Shown in pieces: positions 58,727 to 64,000 of a stretch of 64,000 bases of DNA (the first letter of the stretch is position 1; every line of letters begins with the position of its first letter). The stretch is from assembly GCA_964344295.1 (NCBI GenBank), contig CAYFMR010000001.1, positions 124,001-188,000 of the forward strand. The letters are read 5' to 3'. A program made the position numbers and the translations under genes. Origin of the DNA: JAAYFJ01 sp964344295 (GTDB lineage: Bacteria; Bacillota; Clostridia; Tissierellales; Peptoniphilaceae). The notes below the pieces were generated by a model. The model saw nothing but the letters and a program-made list of their open reading frames with translations. It was not told the DNA's origin and did not search any database.

Positions 58727-59188
58727 CTAAAATACGATCGCCTGCACAAGCTTTGCCACATCGGCTCGTTGTAGGCTCACTACATCTTCATCTACAAGCA
58801 AATTTAAATGTTCTTTATCGTAAGATTCTAAAACACCAACATATGTTTTTCGACCTCCAACTTGGCGATAAAGTTTGGCTTCTAACAACTTACCTATGCT
58901 TCTCCGATAGTCGTCCTCTGTTTTAATCGGCCGATCCAGCCCTGGTGAGGAGACCTCCAATAAGTAAGCATCTTCTAGCTTGTCGTCCTCATCCAAGACA
59001 GCGCCTATCTGGCGACTATAGTTTGCACAATCATCTAGGGTCAGTCCAGCTTCTTTATAAAGAAGAATTTCCACCACAGGTGTTGATGACTCTTGTTTTA
59101 CGTTGACTTCTACAACTTCCATATGCAGTTCTTGGGCAACTGCTTCTGCATGATTGCTTATCCAGGCCTTCATTGATTTTTTGTCCAT
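58727..59188 (-). CDS. rimP: Ribosome maturation factor RimP
   Basis: 30S assembly factor. The 153 residues show VEVNVKQESSTPVVEILLYKE, YLLEVSSPGLDRPIKTEDD and GVLESYDKEHLNLLV. GGGGAGGTTGTG precedes the ATG at 59188. First gene of the rimP-nusA-rnpM-infB-rbfA-nrnA-truB-ribF unit; a hairpin lies in its leader. Confidence 0.96.
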   Translation of the reverse strand: MDKKSMKAWISNHAEAVAQELHMEVVEVNVKQESSTPVVEILLYKEAGLTLDDCANYSRQIGAVLDEDDKLEDAYLLEVSSPGLDRPIKTEDDYRRSIGKLLEAKLYRQVGGRKTYVGVLESYDKEHLNLLVDEDVVSLQRADVAKLVQAIVF

Positions 59189-59212
59189 CACAACCTCCCC
59201 TAGGATAAAATA

Positions 59213-59234
59213 AAGAGTGGGAAGCCCCACTCTT
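59213..59234 (-). terminator. Hairpin in the leader of rimP-nusA
   Basis: A 9-bp stem (AAGAGTGGG / CCCACTCTT) with a 4-base loop, followed by TATTTTAT. It lies 26 bases before rimP and downstream of the promoter at 59257-59285, so it may act as an attenuator of the nusA operon as well as ending polC transcripts. Confidence 0.65.
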
Positions 59235-59256
59235 ACGCAAAATCTATCTTTCATTA

Positions 59257-59285
59257 AGTATAGCATAAATTCTACTATATTACCA
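59257..59285 (-). promoter_or_regulatory. Extended -10 promoter of rimP-nusA
   Basis: TGGTAA (59280-59285), a 17-base spacer and TGC-TATACT (-10 at 59257-59262), immediately after the polC stop. Confidence 0.7.
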
Positions 59286-59286
59286 G

Positions 59287-62200
59287 TTAGAAAAAGCTTA
59301 GCTGATCTTTTTCTGACAACCCTTGCAAACAGCCATAATCCTTGAAAAGTTGCAAAACAGTTTTGTTGACCTTTGCCCTTTTCGCCAAGTCTTCTATACT
59401 GTTAAAAGGTTGCTTCCTTTCTTCACATATGGCTTGGGCTACTGTGCTACCCACTCCCATTAAGGCGCGCAGTGGTGGCCTGATTTTGCCGTGCTCCAGA
59501 GTGAAATGATCAGCATCACTTGCATACAAATCCACAGGAAGCATTTGCACTCCTCTGGCGTACATTTCCAATGCCAATTCGTAGATGTCACGCATGGTTT
59601 CCTCTTTTTTAGCGGAGGACTTGTTCTCTTCCTCTTTCGCTTCCTTCATCCTGTCCTTAATCGCCAATGGGCCTTGCAAAATCGTCGCACCATCAAAATC
59701 ATCAATATCAATGGTAAATCGCACAGCATAAAATGCTTCCGGGTAGTTTAACTTGTAATAGGCGATGCGAAAGCTCATCAGCACATAGGCAACGGCGTGA
59801 GCTCGCGGGAATAGATAGGATATCTGGTTACAAGAGGGAATGTACCATTGAGGGATGTCAAGTCTCTCCATTTCTTTTTCATCTTCCTCTGTTAGGCCCT
59901 TTCCCTTGCGAACGCGTTCCATAATAGTAAATGCTCTTTTTTTCTCCATTCCTGCCGCAATTAGTCTCAGCATAATATCTTCACGAGTAGAAACAACTTC
60001 TCCAATCACAGCTTCTCCATTTCGAATGAGCTCCTGTGCATTGCCCAACCAAACATTTGTCCCGTGGCTCAGCCCACTAATACGCACCAAATCGGAAAAC
60101 TTTTCTGGCTTGGTATCCAACAACATTTGACGTACAAACCCCGTTCCAAACTCCGGTATCCCCATTGTTCCCGTGTTAGTACTAAAAATCTCCTGATCTA
60201 ATTGCAACGCATTAGCATGGTGGAATAGACTCATCACCTCAGGGTCATCTATAGGAATTTCATTGGCATTAGTGCCTGTCATATCTTCCAGTAGCTTAAT
60301 GGCAAAGGGACCTTCATGACCCAGCAAGTCTAGCTTAAGTATCGTTTCACTGATTGCATGATAGTCAAAGTGAGTCGTGATCACACCGGATTTAGGATCA
60401 TCGGCCGGATATTGAATCGGCGTAAAATCTAAAATGGAGTAGCCTTCTGGGACAACCATAACGCCTCCCGGATGTTGTCCTGAGGTGCGCTTCACGCCTT
60501 CACATCCATAGGCCAATCGATCGACTTCCAGATTTTCCACTACCTTGCCCATGCGTTCTGTGTACTTTAACACATAACCACGAGCCGTCTTTTGAGCTAC
60601 AGTCCCTATTGTTCCAGCACGATACACATAGTCTCGACCAAATAGTTCTTCTGTAAATTTATGGGCTCGGCTTTGATAAACACTGGCAAAGTTTAAGTCG
60701 ATATCGGGCTCCTTATCTCCTTCAAAACCTAAGAAAACCTCAAAGGGAATATCATGTCCATCTTTAACTAATGGCGTCCCGCAATGAGGGCAAACCTCAT
60801 CCTTCATATCCAGTCCTGACGCGTATTCACTGTTTTCAAAGAAATGACTATAACGGCACTGAGGGCAACGATAATGGGGTACTAGCGGGTTAACCTCTGT
60901 GATCCCCATAAACATAGCCACCACCGAGGAACCTACTGAGCCTCTAGACCCCACCATGTAACCATCTTCTATCGACTTTTTAACAATTTTCATGGCAATG
61001 ATATACAGCACTGCATAACCATTCGAAATAATCGAGTCCAACTCTCTCTTGATACGTTTTTTGACTAGTTCTGGTAAAGGATCGCCGTAAAGTTCTTTTG
61101 CTCTTTGCCAAGTGATGTCTTGGATCTCCTGATCTGCAGAGGCCATTTTGGGCACAAAGGTTCCTTTAGGAATGGGCCGTAAAATTTCAATTTGATCCGC
61201 AATATAGTGGGTATTATCCACTACAATTTCCTTCGCTTTATCCTCTCCTAAATATGCAAAAGCCTCCATCATCTCTTCTGTCGTTCGAAAAAATTTCTCG
61301 TAATGAAACGGCCCTAACTGCCTATTTTTTAAGGACAGTAAAATATCACGATATTGGCCATCTTGCGGATTTAAGATATGGACATCACCAGTGGCTACCA
61401 CAGGGATATGCATCTCGTCACCCAATGTAATAAGCCGATTATTAATCTCACGTAACTGCGCTGGCTGCATCACGTTCTCAGACATGAGCCGATCCGTATG
61501 TTGGGCTTCCGGCTGCACTTCCACATAGTCATAAAATTGAGCTCTCTGCTTAAGCTCTTCATCACACATGTTTCGCACAATACCTTCATAGAGTTCGCCA
61601 TCACCACAAGCACTGCCCAACAATAAACCTTCTCGAAGTTCTTTAAACCGTGATTTCAAGATAATAGGTTCTCGATAGTACGTCTTCAAATGCGATTCTG
61701 ATACCAAACGGTACAGATTCTTCAACCCCTCTTGGTTTTTTACTAAAATCACAGCATGATAAGCCCGTTTCTTATGAGCAAAGCTTCTTGTTCTTTCTGC
61801 TAACTCCCCCACTGTAGCGACACCTTGATGCTCAAGCTCCTCCAGCATTTTGATAAATACTTCTCCTGTCGCCTTCGCATCATGAATGGCCCGGTGAGCG
61901 TGACGCAGGTCAATATTGTAGTACTTGCAAAGATCCCCTAGGCGATGGCGATTTAACTGCGGATAAAGACGCCTTGCCATGTCCAACGTATCCAGCACCG
62001 AATGATTTACAACCTTTTGCGCTATAGTCGCCGCTTTGCGAATGAAGCCCATATCAAAATCGCTATTATGAGCTACTAAGACGGCTCCTTGACAGAAGTC
62101 TAGAAAAGCTGTGATTGCTTCTGTCACCGAAGGAGCATCTGCTACCATAGCATCTGTAATCTTTGTCAACTCTACTATTTTCTGTGGAATGGGCACACCT

Positions 62201-63501
62201 GGATTCACAAAGGTGGAAAAATGATCAAGGATTTTACCGTTCCTAATTTTTACAGCTCCAATTTCAGTGATTCGATCATCTAGTGCAGACAATCCCGTAG
62301 TCTCTATGTCAAAAACCACATATGTGGTTTCCTTATTGAATGGAATACTAGGCTCAAACGGATCGTCATCTACCATATTAGCCTCTATTCCATAAATAAT
62401 CTTCATCGCAGGATGTTTTGTCTCCTGATGCTTCATGGCGTTGGGATATGCTTGAACTACGCCGTGGTCAGTTATTGCAACTGCTTGATGTCCCAGGCTC
62501 GCTGCTTTATCAATTAAATCTTCTACCGATATGACACCATCTAAACTGCTCATTTTGGTGTGAGCGTGTAGCTCAATGCGCTTCTTCGGTGCACTGTCTT
62601 CCACAGTTTCCTTCGGCTGCAAAACGATATGATTAATGGTAATCGTTTTTGCTTTATCGTAGTGATCATATTGGAGCTGCCCTTGAATTTGCGCATACTG
62701 TCCTTTCCATTCATCAAGGATTTTCTGTGCTTCATAGCGCTTAGATAAAAACATCTTTGCCCCTACACTATTCGTCTCATCGGTAAGAGATAACTTTAAA
62801 ATAATACGCTTTTGCTTCGTCTCAATAATCTCTGAGTCAAATACTCTGACTACGGGGGCACACAACCCTTCATAGGCCAAAAGTTCCTCCAGGGTTTCAG
62901 CCGGTTGAGAAAACGCCTCACCCCAAATCACTTTTCTTTTTATGCGCCCATTTTCATCCTGTACCTTTGCGACCACTTCCTGAATTAAGCCCTTTTCTTT
63001 ACTGTCTTTGGCGTCTAAATAGCCTAAATGATCAGACAAGTTCATCGAGTTTAATACTATATCCAGCCCAAAACTTTCTTCCCAATCAGTGTGTAATTTC
63101 AAAAAAGCCTTGCTCATGTATAGGGCGTGCCGAGTACTCTCATCTGGACAATTAACCAATAAGGTATGATCCTTTAAAGAAAGGTTCCCAAGCTTTAACC
63201 ATTCGTGCACGGTAGGGGTACAAGCAGTTAATGCTCTATAAGCTTTTTCCAGCGAAAAAGATGCCACGCTTTGTTGTTTCTTCGCCAGTGATAGCTCTAC
63301 AGATAAGGGGACAAACATGTCCTCCATCACTCGTTGCAACTGACTTTGTATCATGTCCACATCGCCGGAGTAAATCCCTTCGATGATAACCTTTTTTTGC
63401 TTGCGCAAGCATACCACAGAAGTAAACTCTAGCGTTTCCTCTTCCGGACGATTCATTAAACTTAGCCATTCTCTTTCGATTTGAGCTGAGTCCTTCACCA
63501 T
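59287..63501 (-). CDS. polC: DNA polymerase III alpha subunit, PolC type
   Basis: Main replicative polymerase of Firmicutes. The 1404 residues contain an N-terminal domain, an OB fold, the PHP domain (about 310; HAHTKMSSLDGVISVED, AITDHGVVQAYP) into which a DEDDh proofreading exonuclease is inserted (about 397-570; VVFDIETTGLSALDDRITEI, AHNSDFDMGF), a zinc finger (CPQC ... CPHC near 880-910), catalytic Asp residues in EPDIDLNFAS near 937, and the C-terminal helix-hairpin-helix part. The start ATG lies 1 base after the ispG stop with AGGGTGAT before it. Confidence 0.98.
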   Translation of the reverse strand: MVKDSAQIEREWLSLMNRPEEETLEFTSVVCLRKQKKVIIEGIYSGDVDMIQSQLQRVMEDMFVPLSVELSLAKKQQSVASFSLEKAYRALTACTPTVHEWLKLGNLSLKDHTLLVNCPDESTRHALYMSKAFLKLHTDWEESFGLDIVLNSMNLSDHLGYLDAKDSKEKGLIQEVVAKVQDENGRIKRKVIWGEAFSQPAETLEELLAYEGLCAPVVRVFDSEIIETKQKRIILKLSLTDETNSVGAKMFLSKRYEAQKILDEWKGQYAQIQGQLQYDHYDKAKTITINHIVLQPKETVEDSAPKKRIELHAHTKMSSLDGVISVEDLIDKAASLGHQAVAITDHGVVQAYPNAMKHQETKHPAMKIIYGIEANMVDDDPFEPSIPFNKETTYVVFDIETTGLSALDDRITEIGAVKIRNGKILDHFSTFVNPGVPIPQKIVELTKITDAMVADAPSVTEAITAFLDFCQGAVLVAHNSDFDMGFIRKAATIAQKVVNHSVLDTLDMARRLYPQLNRHRLGDLCKYYNIDLRHAHRAIHDAKATGEVFIKMLEELEHQGVATVGELAERTRSFAHKKRAYHAVILVKNQEGLKNLYRLVSESHLKTYYREPIILKSRFKELREGLLLGSACGDGELYEGIVRNMCDEELKQRAQFYDYVEVQPEAQHTDRLMSENVMQPAQLREINNRLITLGDEMHIPVVATGDVHILNPQDGQYRDILLSLKNRQLGPFHYEKFFRTTEEMMEAFAYLGEDKAKEIVVDNTHYIADQIEILRPIPKGTFVPKMASADQEIQDITWQRAKELYGDPLPELVKKRIKRELDSIISNGYAVLYIIAMKIVKKSIEDGYMVGSRGSVGSSVVAMFMGITEVNPLVPHYRCPQCRYSHFFENSEYASGLDMKDEVCPHCGTPLVKDGHDIPFEVFLGFEGDKEPDIDLNFASVYQSRAHKFTEELFGRDYVYRAGTIGTVAQKTARGYVLKYTERMGKVVENLEVDRLAYGCEGVKRTSGQHPGGVMVVPEGYSILDFTPIQYPADDPKSGVITTHFDYHAISETILKLDLLGHEGPFAIKLLEDMTGTNANEIPIDDPEVMSLFHHANALQLDQEIFSTNTGTMGIPEFGTGFVRQMLLDTKPEKFSDLVRISGLSHGTNVWLGNAQELIRNGEAVIGEVVSTREDIMLRLIAAGMEKKRAFTIMERVRKGKGLTEEDEKEMERLDIPQWYIPSCNQISYLFPRAHAVAYVLMSFRIAYYKLNYPEAFYAVRFTIDIDDFDGATILQGPLAIKDRMKEAKEEENKSSAKKEETMRDIYELALEMYARGVQMLPVDLYASDADHFTLEHGKIRPPLRALMGVGSTVAQAICEERKQPFNSIEDLAKRAKVNKTVLQLFKDYGCLQGLSEKDQLSFF

Positions 63502-63502
63502 A

Positions 63503-64000
63503 TCACCCTATCATCTTTTGTACTTCTGCCAACAACTCCTCTAACAAAGCTTCCTCAGGTACCTTCTTGATAATCTGCCCCTTTTTAAAAAGCAGTCCCT
63601 CACCATTGCCACCGCTGATTCCGATATCCGCTTGTTTTGCCTCTCCCGGCCCATTCACAGCACAACCCATAATGGCCACCGTCAGTGGAACATCAATATT
63701 CTTCAACAGTTCTTCTGCTTTTTCCGCCAAACCTATCAGATCAATATTGGTTCTGCTACACGTAGGGCACGAAATGACATTGACGCCTTCACGTCTTAAC
63801 CCAAGAGCCTGTAGGATAGACTTTGCGACTCTCACTTCTTCTACTGGATCGGCGGTCAACGACACACGTAAGGTATCACCTATGCCCTCAGCTAACAAAG
63901 TCCCAATACCAATGGAGGATTTTATGACCCCTTCTCGCGGCGTTCCTGATTCTGTAACCCCCAGATGCAGAGGATAGTCCGATAGCGTAGCAAATAGGCG
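63503..64000 (-). CDS. ispG: 4-hydroxy-3-methylbut-2-en-1-yl diphosphate synthase, C-terminal part
   Basis: Fe-S enzyme of the MEP isoprenoid pathway. The 165 visible residues run in from the right edge ([19 protein letters not shown], then [19 protein letters not shown]) and hold the 4Fe-4S ligands in SCPTCSRTN and [11 protein letters not shown]. About half of the protein lies beyond the window. Directly upstream of polC with a 1-base gap. Its presence shows the organism uses the MEP pathway. Confidence 0.95.
   Translation of the reverse strand, partial: RLFATLSDYPLHLGVTESGTPREGVIKSSIGIGTLLAEGIGDTLRVSLTADPVEEVRVAKSILQALGLRREGVNVISCPTCSRTNIDLIGLAEKAEELLKNIDVPLTVAIMGCAVNGPGEAKQADIGISGGNGEGLLFKKGQIIKKVPEEALLEELLAEVQKMIG

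Overview
The window is 64 kb of mostly housekeeping chromosome from a moderate-GC Gram-positive bacterium, most likely an anaerobic member of the Clostridia. The evidence is the presence of PolC, the Prp/L27 processing pair, RqcH, ClpX-ClpP-Lon, a membrane pyrophosphatase, rubredoxin, an RNase E/G, and clostridial small families (a CD1247-like acidic protein and a NusG-domain-II protein beside a Gx transporter). AGGAGG ribosome-binding sites are strong and some genes start with TTG or GTG. I cannot name the genus. Almost every gene lies on the minus strand, and the plus strand is rich in C relative to G, so the minus strand is probably the leading-strand coding direction.

Layout. 1-5.1 kb: yicC-gmk-rpoZ-coaBC-priA (minus; priA runs off the left edge). 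5.2-6.9 kb: rqcH (plus). 6.9-7.9 kb: a stand-alone YqfO/NIF3-insert domain and a SanA/YdcF-like protein. 8.1-10.3 kb: secG-hppA. 10.4-17.2 kb: the lower-glycolysis operon gap-pgk-tpiA-gpmI-eno plus an MBL-fold hydrolase. 17.4-20.4 kb: a decayed oligopeptide ABC transporter (intact oppF, oppD with an in-frame TGA, 5'-truncated oppC, no oppA or oppB) and a small membrane protein. 20.6-20.7 kb: rubredoxin. 21.0-25.6 kb: a plus-strand island with an orphan RsbW-like anti-sigma kinase, then typA-cls-class IV aminotransferase. 25.7-31.9 kb: tig-clpP-clpX-lon-engB behind two promoters and a CtsR-like site. 32.1 kb: tRNA-Leu(UAG). 32.3-37.8 kb: rplU-prp-rpmA-obg-yhbY-nadD-yqeK-LCP-rsfS-ridA behind an L21-type leader. 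37.8-46.8 kb: NusG-II-Gx-maf-radC-mreB-mreC-mreD-PBP2-rng. 47-51.6 kb: efp with the CD1247-like gene, an orphan membrane-anchored protein, pnp and rpsO. 51.6-64 kb: ispG-polC, then rimP-nusA-rnpM-infB-rbfA-nrnA-truB-ribF.

The genes form coherent modules: translation and ribosome maturation, proteolytic quality control, cell elongation, and glycolysis with a pyrophosphate-driven ion pump. No CRISPR array, prophage, insertion sequence or obvious defence island is visible, and no gene-free stretch exceeds 300 bases. The most unusual features are the decaying opp operon, the atypical PriA zinc and DEAH-like residues, the CtsR-like operator at tig-clp, a hairpin in the rimP-nusA leader, an unusually large PBP2, a short RNase E/G, and two orphan genes (the anti-sigma kinase and the protein next to pnp). 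I did not find a convincing new multigene system.
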